7,504 nucleotides of DNA from CAYUYM01 sp964449305 (GTDB lineage: Bacteria > Bacteroidota > Ignavibacteria > SZUA-365 > CAYQST01): contig CAYUYM010000166.1 of NCBI GenBank assembly GCA_964449305.1, positions 1 to 7,504 of the forward strand, in the 5' to 3' direction. Position numbers and translations under genes: made by a program. This document shows positions 1-6,128 of this stretch, one piece after another. Numbering within the stretch: position 1 is the first letter of the stretch; each line of letters begins with the position of its first letter. The notes under the pieces were generated by a model. The model saw only the letters and a program-made list of their open reading frames with translations. It ran no database searches and was not told the origin of the DNA.

Positions 1-134
1 GATCTCAAACAGCACATGCGCCGTCGCTCGCTCTCGTTTGTTTTGGACCCCATTTTCCGTAGGTCGGTTTGGACTGCCGCAGGTCGGACTGAACACCGGA
101 ACCGACGAGGCCATGGCACGCTCGTTCCGCGTCC
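1..134. other. Non-coding left edge
   Basis: I see no gene I can support between the window start and the octamer repeat. Short open frames exist here on the plus strand, but none has a clear ribosome binding site or a recognisable protein, and they run straight into the repeat. The heptamer AGGTCGG occurs twice (61-67 and 81-87), which is too little to call a repeat element. The stretch is probably intergenic, and any flanking gene lies outside the window. Confidence 0.5.
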
Positions 135-179
135 AACTCTTGAACTCTTCAACTCTTCAACTCTTCAACTCTTCAACTC
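135..179. repeat. Tandem 8-bp repeat, AACTCTTC x 5.6
   Basis: The unit AACTCTTC is repeated head to tail from 135 to 174, followed by a partial AACTC. The first copy differs by one base (AACTCTTG) and the next four are identical. From 143 to 180 the plus strand contains no G. Because the unit length is not a multiple of three, a frame through the array cycles through a 24-bp period, which gives the peptide pattern LFNSSTLQ. This is a property of the repeat and not evidence of a gene. The array lies about 100 bp upstream of the tRNA gene. Perfect copies suggest recent slippage or ongoing maintenance; no function is evident. Confidence 0.9.
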
Positions 180-182
180 CGG

Positions 183-200
183 CCCTCCCCCGCCCCTCCC
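183..200 (-). other. G-quadruplex motif on the minus strand
   Basis: On the plus strand the stretch reads as four C-runs of 3, 5, 4 and 3 bases separated by single bases T, G and T. The minus strand therefore carries GGG-A-GGGG-C-GGGGG-A-GGG, which fits the canonical four-run G-quadruplex pattern with three 1-nt loops. That is the loop length known to give very stable parallel quadruplexes. It begins 3 bp after the octamer array and ends 82 bp before the tRNA. The G-rich strand would be the template for rightward transcription of tRNA-tig-clpP. That it folds in the cell is inference. Confidence 0.6.
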
Positions 201-219
201 AACTGTCCACTGAATTCCC

Positions 220-227
220 TATCTTTG
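220..227 (+). promoter_or_regulatory. Candidate Bacteroidota-type -7 promoter element
   Basis: TATCTTTG matches the TAnnTTTG -7 consensus described for the primary sigma factor of Bacteroidota. It lies 55 bp before the tRNA-Leu gene, so a transcript could include the tRNA and the genes after it. No good TTTG/TTG -33 partner is present about 20 bp upstream, where the sequence is C-rich. The organism is not firmly placed in that phylum. An 8-mer with two free positions can also occur by chance, so this is a weak call. Confidence 0.3.
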
Positions 228-282
228 TAATCGCTTCAATCCGGACTTCCGTGGTCTGGTGCGAGGCTCTGCTTCCGCCAAC

Positions 283-366
283 GCGAATGTGGCGAAATTG
301 GCATACGCGCCAGACTTAGGATCTGGTGGGCTCACACCCGTGGGGGTTCAAGTCCCCCCATTCGCA
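283..366 (+). tRNA. tRNA-Leu (anticodon UAG)
   Basis: A full class II tRNA cloverleaf can be drawn by eye. The acceptor stem GCGAATG (283-289) pairs with CATTCGC (359-365) and A366 is the discriminator. The D-stem GCG (292-294) pairs with CGC (306-308), with the conserved GG at 300-301 in the loop. The anticodon stem CCAGA/TCTGG (310-314/322-326) holds loop CTTAGGA, with anticodon TAG at 317-319. A long variable arm with a GGG/CCC stem lies at 327-341, as expected for leucine. The T-arm is GGGGG-TTCAAGT-CCCCC (342-358). No 3' CCA is encoded (the following bases are CGA), so it must be added by CCA transferase. It reads CUN leucine codons. It ends 33 nt before the tig start. Confidence 0.97.
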
Positions 367-389
367 CGACAGGATATCATCATTTTTTC

Positions 390-394
390 AGGAG
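390..394 (+). promoter_or_regulatory. Ribosome binding site deciding the GTG start of tig
   Basis: AGGAG lies 5 nt before GTG at 400. This fixes the tig start at GTG, because the open frame continues upstream through the tRNA gene (as far as 259), which cannot be coding. No ATG is present at a suitable distance; the first in-frame ATG falls at codon 15, inside the conserved N-terminal domain. Confidence 0.8.
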
Positions 395-399
395 ACCGT

Positions 400-1791
400 G
401 TGGACATTCTCATCAATTCCAAGACGACGTGCGAACATGAAATGGAAATCGTGATTCCGGCTGCCGAGCTGGAACCGCTGTTCGAAAAAGCCTATCGCGA
501 AGAGGCGAAGAAGATCGCCATGCCGGGCTTCCGCAAGGGCAAGGTGCCCATCCAGATCATCCGCAAACGCTTCGGGCAGGCCATCGAGGCCGACGTCCTC
601 GAGAAGATCACCAACGACCACTTCAAACAGGCCCTCGAGGAACGTGACATCACCCCCATCTCCCAGCCGATCCTCCATGACCTCGATTACGTGCCTGGTG
701 ACAAGGTGACGGCGAAGATCAGCTATGAGACGAATCCCGAGGTGGTGCTCCAAAACCATGTGGGCTTCTCGCTGGAACGCCTCTCGCATACCGTGACCGA
801 TGAGGAGGTGGATGATCAGCTCCGCGAAATGCTCAAGGAGCATCGCACGCTTGAACCGGCCGAGATGGCCGATGAGGAGGGCTATGTCGTCACCTGCGAG
901 ATCCTGCGCCTCGATGCCGATGGCCAGGCCGACCCGAAGAGCAAACCCTTCACCAACACCTACGACCTCGGCGACGAGAACATCCACCCCGATTTCAAGG
1001 CCGAACTGCTCAACATCAAATCCGGCGAGACCAAGGACGTGGAGTTCCATGTGGACCACCACCACGAACCGGATGAGGAGGTGGATCACGACCATGTGGA
1101 GCGCTATCGCATCCATGCCGTGAAGATCGAACGCGTCATCCTGCCGGAACTCGACGATGCATTCGCCACCATGTACTCCAAGGGCGCGTTCACCGACCTC
1201 GCCTCCTTCCGCGAGGATCTGCGCCGGCGCATGGTGGACTACTGGGCCGAACGCTACCAGCAGGAACTGGAGGAGGATCTCATCACCGACCTCATCAGGA
1301 ACAATCCCATCGATGTGCCGCAGCGCTTCGTCGACGAGATGGTGGAGGAATCGATGAAACGCCTCGCCCAGAACCAGCCGAACAAGAAGCTCCCCGACGA
1401 CATCAAGCTCGACTCGTTCCGGGAAAATGAGCGCATGAAAGCCCAGCGCTATCTGCAGTGGGACTTCCTTGCCCGCGAGATCGCCCGCGTCGAATCCATC
1501 GTGGTCACCGATGCCGATCTCGAGGAGAAGGCCGAACACCATGCGGCAAGGACGGGACTCGACAAGGACATGGTGCTCCGCGCCTTCAAGGCCGGCAACG
1601 ATTCCACCATCCTGTTCGAGAAGATCGTTGCGTGGCTCCTCGAGCGCTCGGAGATCACCGAGGTGAACGACAACGACTTCCGCCATGAGGACATGATGCC
1701 CTTCGCCACGGGGCAGGCCACGGATGCCGAGTTCACCGATGTGGACACGGACTCGGCCGATGAAACGAACAACGACGACGATGCCAGGTAA
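400..1791 (+). CDS. tig: Trigger factor, ribosome-associated chaperone
   Basis: Trigger factor binds the ribosome near the exit tunnel and shields nascent chains; many members also have peptidyl-prolyl isomerase activity. The product from the GTG start is 463 residues, close to the usual 430-450 plus a tail. The N-terminal ribosome-binding domain carries the signature GFRKGKVP at residues 43-50. An FKBP-like domain follows at about 158-245. It looks degenerate: the usual PGFEDG region reads HPDFKAEL, so isomerase activity may be weak. It also holds an unusual histidine/acid-rich insert at 217-232 (six His). The helical chaperone domain spans about 248-425, ending in an acidic Asp-rich tail (430-463). 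The start is supported by AGGAG 5 nt upstream. The gene follows a tRNA-Leu by 33 nt and precedes clpP by 10 nt, so it is probably co-transcribed with clpP and perhaps with the tRNA. Confidence 0.96.
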   Translation: MDILINSKTTCEHEMEIVIPAAELEPLFEKAYREEAKKIAMPGFRKGKVPIQIIRKRFGQAIEADVLEKITNDHFKQALEERDITPISQPILHDLDYVPGDKVTAKISYETNPEVVLQNHVGFSLERLSHTVTDEEVDDQLREMLKEHRTLEPAEMADEEGYVVTCEILRLDADGQADPKSKPFTNTYDLGDENIHPDFKAELLNIKSGETKDVEFHVDHHHEPDEEVDHDHVERYRIHAVKIERVILPELDDAFATMYSKGAFTDLASFREDLRRRMVDYWAERYQQELEEDLITDLIRNNPIDVPQRFVDEMVEESMKRLAQNQPNKKLPDDIKLDSFRENERMKAQRYLQWDFLAREIARVESIVVTDADLEEKAEHHAARTGLDKDMVLRAFKAGNDSTILFEKIVAWLLERSEITEVNDNDFRHEDMMPFATGQATDAEFTDVDTDSADETNNDDDAR

Positions 1792-1795
1792 GGAG
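1790..1795 (+). promoter_or_regulatory. clpP ribosome binding site overlapping the tig stop
   Basis: AAGGAG begins with the last two bases of the tig TAA stop codon (1789-1791) and lies 6 nt before the clpP ATG at 1802. Ribosomes terminating on tig would therefore sit on the clpP initiation region. This arrangement suggests translational coupling of the two genes. Confidence 0.7.
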
Positions 1796-1801
1796 ACCAG
1801 C

Positions 1802-2452
1802 ATGCCCATCCATCATTTCACCACCATCCACACCGCCCAGCCGGCCAGCGATCAGCTCGTGCCCATCGTCGTGGAATCGACCGGCCGCGGCGAACGGAGC
1901 TGGGACATCTATTCCCGCCTGCTCCGCGAACGCATTGTGTTCCTGACCTCGCCGATCGATGACTACATCTCCAGCCTCATCGTGGCGCAGCTCATCTTCC
2001 TCGAGTCCGAGGATCCGGACAAGGACATCAAGCTCTACATCAACAGCCCCGGCGGCAGCGTCACGGCCGGCATGGCCATCTACGACACCATGCAGTACAT
2101 CAAGGCCGATGTGTCGACCGTGTGCATCGGCATGGCTGCCAGCATGGCCGCCATCCTGCTCGCCGCCGGCACGCCGAAGAAGCGCCTCGCCCTGCCCAAT
2201 TCCCGCATCATGATCCATCAGCCCCTCGGTGGGACGCAGGGCCAGGCCACCGACATCGAGATCTACACGAAGGAGATGCTCCGCACCAGGCAGTCCCTCT
2301 ACGGCATCCTGGCCGAACACACCGGCAACTCCATCGAGAAGATCGCGGCGGACTCGGATCGCGACAATTACATGACCGCCGTCGAGGCACGTGACTACGG
2401 CCTGATCGACACGGTGTTCACTCCGAAGAAGGCGACGCCGGAGACCGAGTAG
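1802..2452 (+). CDS. clpP: ATP-dependent Clp protease proteolytic subunit
   Basis: ClpP is the serine protease that forms the double heptameric barrel of cytosolic Clp proteases and degrades substrates unfolded by ClpX or ClpA/ClpC. The product is 216 residues, slightly longer than the E. coli form. The triad is intact: Ser114 in GMAASMAA, His139 in IMIHQPLGG, and Asp188 in SDRDNY. Their spacings (25 and 49 residues) equal those of E. coli ClpP. The N-terminal residues before about 17 probably include a short cleaved propeptide. The start ATG is chosen for its AAGGAG site; an in-frame ATG at 1724 would lie inside tig. The gene follows tig closely, a common order. The next gene is not clpX as in many bacteria, so the unfoldase must be encoded elsewhere. 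Confidence 0.97.
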   Translation: MPIHHFTTIHTAQPASDQLVPIVVESTGRGERSWDIYSRLLRERIVFLTSPIDDYISSLIVAQLIFLESEDPDKDIKLYINSPGGSVTAGMAIYDTMQYIKADVSTVCIGMAASMAAILLAAGTPKKRLALPNSRIMIHQPLGGTQGQATDIEIYTKEMLRTRQSLYGILAEHTGNSIEKIAADSDRDNYMTAVEARDYGLIDTVFTPKKATPETE

Positions 2453-2523
2453 CCGACCGACATCGCCGGCACCCACGTTTCACGCCGGCCTGCACGGACA
2501 TTCTTCATCGCACGGAGGATTGC

Positions 2524-4911
2524 ATGAGACACCTCACACGCTGTTGTCTGATGACGGTGGCCGTGCTGTGGCTTGGCTGCTCGTCCGCTCCGCAGGTGTC
2601 TGTCCCGGAGCACCCCGTCCACATCACAAACCTCGGCCCCGCCGTCAACTCCGACGCCGACGATTTCGCCCCCACGCTGACCGCCAACGGGAACTGGCTG
2701 TACTTCACCTCCAACCGCGCCACGGCCACGGGCGGCGGGCTCCAGGATTTCTGGACCTCGACGCGTGACGGGGGCTTCTGGGGGACGCCGGTGAATGTCG
2801 GCGCTCCCGTCAACACCGCCGCCAGCGAGGGGACCTCCTCCATCGCCGCCGACGGGCAGGAGCTCTTCTTCGCCGCATGCGGACGCACCGGACGCGGCTG
2901 CGACCTGTTCTCCGCACGCCTCCGCGGCCGGGCCTGGGAGGACATCGCGGCGCTGCCGGCTCCCGTGTCCACCGACTCCTGGGAATCGCAGCCCTGCATC
3001 TCCTCCGACGGCCGTGAGCTGTGGTTCGTCTCCGACCGGCCGGGCGGCATCGGCGGGCTCGACCTCTGGATCGCCCGACGGGATGCCGACGGACACTGGG
3101 GCTCCGTGACCAATGCCGGACGCCCCATCAACACCGAACGGGATGAGCTGGCGCCCGTCATCGCCTCCGACGGCGGCACGGTGTACTTCGCCTCCAACGG
3201 CCACCCGGGACTGGGCGGCACGGATCTGTTCGTGAGCCGCCGCGACAATGCGCGGTGGACGCAGCCGGTGAACCTGGGCCGGCCGATCAACTCCGCGGAC
3301 AACGACGAGTTCCTCGCACTGGCCGCCGAGGGGGGCACGCTGTATTTCGCCTCGAAGCGCGAGGGCGGATCCGGCGGGCTCGATCTCTACGAGGCCACCC
3401 CAAACCCGCATCCACCCGGTGCCGTGCTCGTGATGAGCGGCGTGGTGCGCGACAGGATCACACGCAGGCCTCTTGAAGCCCGCATCGAGGTGGTCGACTC
3501 CCTCACCGGGGAATCGCGCCTGGTGCAGGCCAGCAACGCCTACACCGGCGAATACATCCTTGTGCTGCCACAGGGCCGCGTCCACGACGTCCGCATCACC
3601 GCCCCGGGAAGGCGCGATGCGCACCTGACGCGCGATCTCCGTGCGCTGCGCGCGTATCGCGAGGAGCGGCAGGACATCCTCCTCGACACCGACGAACCCC
3701 GCCCGGCCCTCTTCGCCACGGTGACCACCGACGTCCTCGAGTCGGATTTCTCGCTCATCACCGGCGCCCGCGCCACTGCAGGGCTCACGATCGAGGATGT
3801 GATCTCGCGCGAGAGCATCCCCCTTCTCCCCTACATCTTCTTCGACGACTCCACCGCCATCCCCGCCCGCTACACCCGCGCAGGCGCCGATGGCGTGGAC
3901 CGCTTCTCACTGCATGGCCTGCGGCAGGGCACCATCCCGACCTACCGCGCGATTCTCGACATCATCGGCAGCCGGCTGCGCCTGGCCCCGAAGGCGACGC
4001 TCACACTCGCGGGCATCCACGACGACGCCGATGCCGCCGGTGCACGCGGGCCCGCCCTGCGGCGCGCCGAGGCGGTGCGGGACTACCTTGTGACGGCCTG
4101 GCACATCGATCCCGCGCGCATGCAGACCACCGCACGGGCGTCGTCGGACCGCATGCCCATCGGCGCGGCTGCGGAGCTGCGCGAGGAACAGCGGCGCGTG
4201 GAGCTCGCCGCGAGTGATCCCGGCATCCTGGCACCCATCCGGCATCTGGACACCGTCCGCGCGCTGAAGCCCCCGCGCGCCCTGTTCCACCCCGGCGTGG
4301 TGGCCGAGGCGGGCGTCCGCTCCTGGACGCTGCGCATCGACCAGGGCGGCAGATCCCTGTGGCAGCGCAGCGGCACGGGCGCACCGCCCGATTCCATCGG
4401 CTGGGACTGGCGGTCCACGGATGGAACGCCGCCCGACGCACACGAGCCCGTGCTCTTCCGGCTCGATGCGGAGGACACGCGCGGAACGACGACGCGCTCG
4501 GAGACGGGCTCCATCCCCGTCCAATCCATCTCGCTGGAGCAGAAGGCGCTGCAGCACCTTCCCGACCGCACCGTGGAGAAGCTGAGCCTGATCCTCTTCG
4601 ACTATGACCGCGCCACCATCTCGCCGCAGCACGAGGAATCCCTGCGCGAAACCATCGGGCGCATCACCCCCGGATCGCAGCTCGTGATCCGCGGCTACAC
4701 CGATGCCCTCGGAAGCGGGGAGTACAACCGGAACCTTGCGGAGCGCCGCGCCGATGCGGTCCGCAACCACCTTGCGCGCGCCGCCGCAGGAGCGACGATG
4801 CGTGTGGAAGCCATCGGCGAATCCCTTCTCCTCCATCCCAACACGTCACCTGAGGAGCGCTTCTACTGCCGCACCGTGCAGGTGCTGGTGGAAACCACCA
4901 TCAGGAGATGA
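2524..4911 (+). CDS. PD40 propeller and tandem OmpA-like lipoprotein
   Basis: This is a 795-residue envelope protein. A lipoprotein signal peptide ends in the lipobox LWLGC with Cys19. Five PD40/TolB-like propeller repeats follow (about 47-98, 102-148, 154-203, 207-257, 261-290), each with a YF-S motif and most with a G-G-D-L turn. A carboxypeptidase-regulatory-like beta domain spans about 300-370. A first, degenerate OmpA-like domain covers about 430-563, starting at LLPYIFFDDS, and an Ig-like stretch about 585-665. A clear C-terminal OmpA-like domain lies at 686-792, with GYTD (Asp727) and ERRADAV (Arg742) in the positions known to bind diaminopimelate in peptidoglycan. GGAGG lies 5 nt before the ATG. 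The 71-nt gap after clpP shows no terminator. I infer an outer-membrane lipoprotein that grips the cell wall. Related PD40-OmpA proteins occur in Bacteroidota/Chlorobiota, sometimes near secretion or motility genes; no such genes are visible here. The exact function is unknown. Confidence 0.88.
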   Translation: MRHLTRCCLMTVAVLWLGCSSAPQVSVPEHPVHITNLGPAVNSDADDFAPTLTANGNWLYFTSNRATATGGGLQDFWTSTRDGGFWGTPVNVGAPVNTAASEGTSSIAADGQELFFAACGRTGRGCDLFSARLRGRAWEDIAALPAPVSTDSWESQPCISSDGRELWFVSDRPGGIGGLDLWIARRDADGHWGSVTNAGRPINTERDELAPVIASDGGTVYFASNGHPGLGGTDLFVSRRDNARWTQPVNLGRPINSADNDEFLALAAEGGTLYFASKREGGSGGLDLYEATPNPHPPGAVLVMSGVVRDRITRRPLEARIEVVDSLTGESRLVQASNAYTGEYILVLPQGRVHDVRITAPGRRDAHLTRDLRALRAYREERQDILLDTDEPRPALFATVTTDVLESDFSLITGARATAGLTIEDVISRESIPLLPYIFFDDSTAIPARYTRAGADGVDRFSLHGLRQGTIPTYRAILDIIGSRLRLAPKATLTLAGIHDDADAAGARGPALRRAEAVRDYLVTAWHIDPARMQTTARASSDRMPIGAAAELREEQRRVELAASDPGILAPIRHLDTVRALKPPRALFHPGVVAEAGVRSWTLRIDQGGRSLWQRSGTGAPPDSIGWDWRSTDGTPPDAHEPVLFRLDAEDTRGTTTRSETGSIPVQSISLEQKALQHLPDRTVEKLSLILFDYDRATISPQHEESLRETIGRITPGSQLVIRGYTDALGSGEYNRNLAERRADAVRNHLARAAAGATMRVEAIGESLLLHPNTSPEERFYCRTVQVLVETTIRR

Positions 4912-4914
4912 CCC

Positions 4915-5673
4915 ATGGAACACATGCGTGCATTCCTCCCCGCCACGATTCGGCCGGCATTGGTGGCATGCTTCATCCTCACCCCGACATTCTTCACCGG
5001 CTGCCTGGACTTTGTCCAGAACTTCGTCTTCCACGAGGACGGCTCCGGGACGATGACGCTGGAATACTCGGCACGCCGGCAGACCGCGCCGCTGCTCGCC
5101 GGGCAGCGCTTCTCGTTCGATCGTGATCACATCGCCACCTGCTTCACCGGCGGTGGACTGGCGCCCGACACCGTCGCCGTGTTCACCCGCGATGCCGACA
5201 CCACCATCCATGCCCTCGTCACCGTGCGCTTCCAGCGCTTCACCCAGCTCGACAGCCTGCCCGCCCTCGGCGGAATGCGGCATGGCTGGACGACAAGGGA
5301 GGGACACACCTTCATCACTCAGACCTTTCCCCCCATCCCCGAGGCCGGCGGTGCCGGCATGCGGAACAACTTTGTCCGGGTGGACTACGCGCTCCCATGG
5401 AGCACCGCATCCACGGAGTCGGGAAGGGTGCGCAACGGGCGGTACACATGGTTCACCTCACTCGCCGGGCTCGAGCAGAACGGAGCGGTTGTCAGCATCC
5501 GCTCACCGTACACTCCCGCCGCATTCAGCCTCTGGAGCAGTGAGACCAGCATGTGGCTGAAGACACGCCTCGCCCTGGCGCTGGTCGTGGGCATCATCAG
5601 CCTTTGCGGAACGGCCATCGGAGCCGTGCTGTTCCATCGGCGGAAACGCGACGCAACACAGACTGCGGACTGA
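4915..5673 (+). CDS. LppM-like dual-anchored envelope protein
   Basis: The product has 252 residues. An N-terminal hydrophobic signal (about 14-29) ends in FFTGC with Cys30, an acceptable though not ideal lipobox (Phe at -3). An extracytoplasmic domain of about 185 residues follows, rich in beta-type sequence, beginning with a pattern (FVFHEDGSGTMTLEYS) that resembles the start of LppM-type domains. A single membrane helix lies at about 217-240, followed by the basic stop-transfer sequence HRRKR and a short cytoplasmic tail. If both ends act as anchors, the protein sits in the inner membrane facing the periplasm. AGGAG (4903-4907) lies 7 nt before ATG 4915, inside the last codons of the preceding lipoprotein gene, and only 3 nt separate the genes, so translation is probably coupled. 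A second ATG at 4924 is possible. Assignment to LppM is by overall layout and is tentative; function is unknown. Confidence 0.8.
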   Translation: MEHMRAFLPATIRPALVACFILTPTFFTGCLDFVQNFVFHEDGSGTMTLEYSARRQTAPLLAGQRFSFDRDHIATCFTGGGLAPDTVAVFTRDADTTIHALVTVRFQRFTQLDSLPALGGMRHGWTTREGHTFITQTFPPIPEAGGAGMRNNFVRVDYALPWSTASTESGRVRNGRYTWFTSLAGLEQNGAVVSIRSPYTPAAFSLWSSETSMWLKTRLALALVVGIISLCGTAIGAVLFHRRKRDATQTAD

Positions 5674-5693
5674 TCCCCTCACCCCACGACGCA

Positions 5694-5724
5694 GAACAGG
5701 CCGCTCGATGCGGCCTGTTCTTTT
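5694..5724 (+). terminator. Rho-independent terminator between convergent genes
   Basis: A perfect 11-bp GC-rich stem GAACAGGCCGC/GCGGCCTGTTC (5694-5704 and 5710-5720) encloses the 5-nt loop TCGAT and is followed by TTTT (5721-5724). An outer stem CCCCAC/GTGGGG (5682-5687 and 5725-5730) can extend it across an internal loop. It lies 20 nt past the stop of the LppM-like gene, so it ends the rightward unit. It is also 27 nt past the stop of the minus-strand membrane protein, but on that strand no T-run follows the stem, so termination there would be weaker. Confidence 0.85.
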
Positions 5725-5747
5725 GTGGGGATGTCAGTGTCCGTGTT

Positions 5748-6089
5748 CTACAGGGTGACGAGGTAGATCGCCAGGGATCCCGCCATCACCAGGAAGAACA
5801 GGAAGAACATGAGGATGAAGACGTAGAACTTGAGCGGCGTGTCGGGCATGTTGTACGTGTTCTGCTGGGCCTTGTAGAAGTCCCAGAGCTTGTACAGGAA
5901 ATACCCGCATGCCGGGATGGAGACCATGGTTGCGGAGATCAGCATCGGCCGGTAGGCGATGACGGAGGTGTCGCCTGACAGATAGGCCGCGAGCCCCATC
6001 ACGAAGAAAAACACTCCGATCATCACAAGCAGGAAGCCCAGGGAGAATCCTGTAAACCGTATGGCTCGCCGCAGTGCGGAACGGGGCAT
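5748..6089 (-). CDS. Small membrane protein with three predicted helices
   Basis: I do not recognise this 113-residue protein. It has a basic N-terminus (MPRSALRRAIR) and likely membrane helices at about 13-37, 46-67 and 87-111. The last helix is extremely rich in Phe and Leu and ends almost at the C-terminus. The loop between helices 2 and 3 (about 68-86) is polar, with Lys, Asp and Gln. By the positive-inside rule the N-terminus should be cytoplasmic. There is no signal peptidase site and no catalytic motif. GAGG (6100-6103) lies 10 nt before the ATG. It starts 39 nt after the stop of the E2 gene with no terminator between, so it is probably co-transcribed with E2. No functional link to E2 is apparent from the sequence. 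Confidence 0.78.
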   Translation of the reverse strand: MPRSALRRAIRFTGFSLGFLLVMIGVFFFVMGLAAYLSGDTSVIAYRPMLISATMVSIPACGYFLYKLWDFYKAQQNTYNMPDTPLKFYVFILMFFLFFLVMAGSLAIYLVTL

Positions 6090-6128
6090 GTTTCGTTTTC
6101 CTCAGTGAATGACGCTCTGTGAATATCA

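Noticed and set aside
16..319. Short plus-strand frames across the octamer repeat, with LFNSSTLQ-type peptides
   Set aside because: The peptide repeat is a direct product of the 8-bp DNA repeat. There is no ribosome binding site or conserved protein, and one frame runs into the tRNA.
259..399. Upstream extension of tig to a GTG at 259
   Set aside because: It would translate through the whole tRNA-Leu gene. Homology to trigger factor starts right after the GTG at 400, which has its own AGGAG.
388..1809. Long minus-strand open frame (473 codons) opposite tig
   Set aside because: It is the antisense shadow of a GC-rich gene. Its translation is a low-complexity mix of Val, His, Gly and Leu, and tig is unmistakable on the other strand.
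2464..2489. CGCCGGC repeated at 2464-2470 and 2483-2489, able to form a short stem between clpP and the lipoprotein gene
   Set aside because: It is only a 6-bp stem with a loop of more than 10 nt and no T-tract, common by chance in GC-rich DNA; not a convincing terminator.
2395..3624. 409-codon minus-strand open frame opposite the PD40 lipoprotein
   Set aside because: It overlaps the clpP end and the well-supported propeller region, is rich in Gly, Ala, Val and Arg with no recognisable domain, and is explained by high GC.
4908..5126. Alternative ATG at 4908 opening a 72-codon frame overlapping the lipoprotein stop
   Set aside because: The frame has no family features and overlaps the LppM-like gene, which has a better-spaced ribosome binding site and clear membrane segments.
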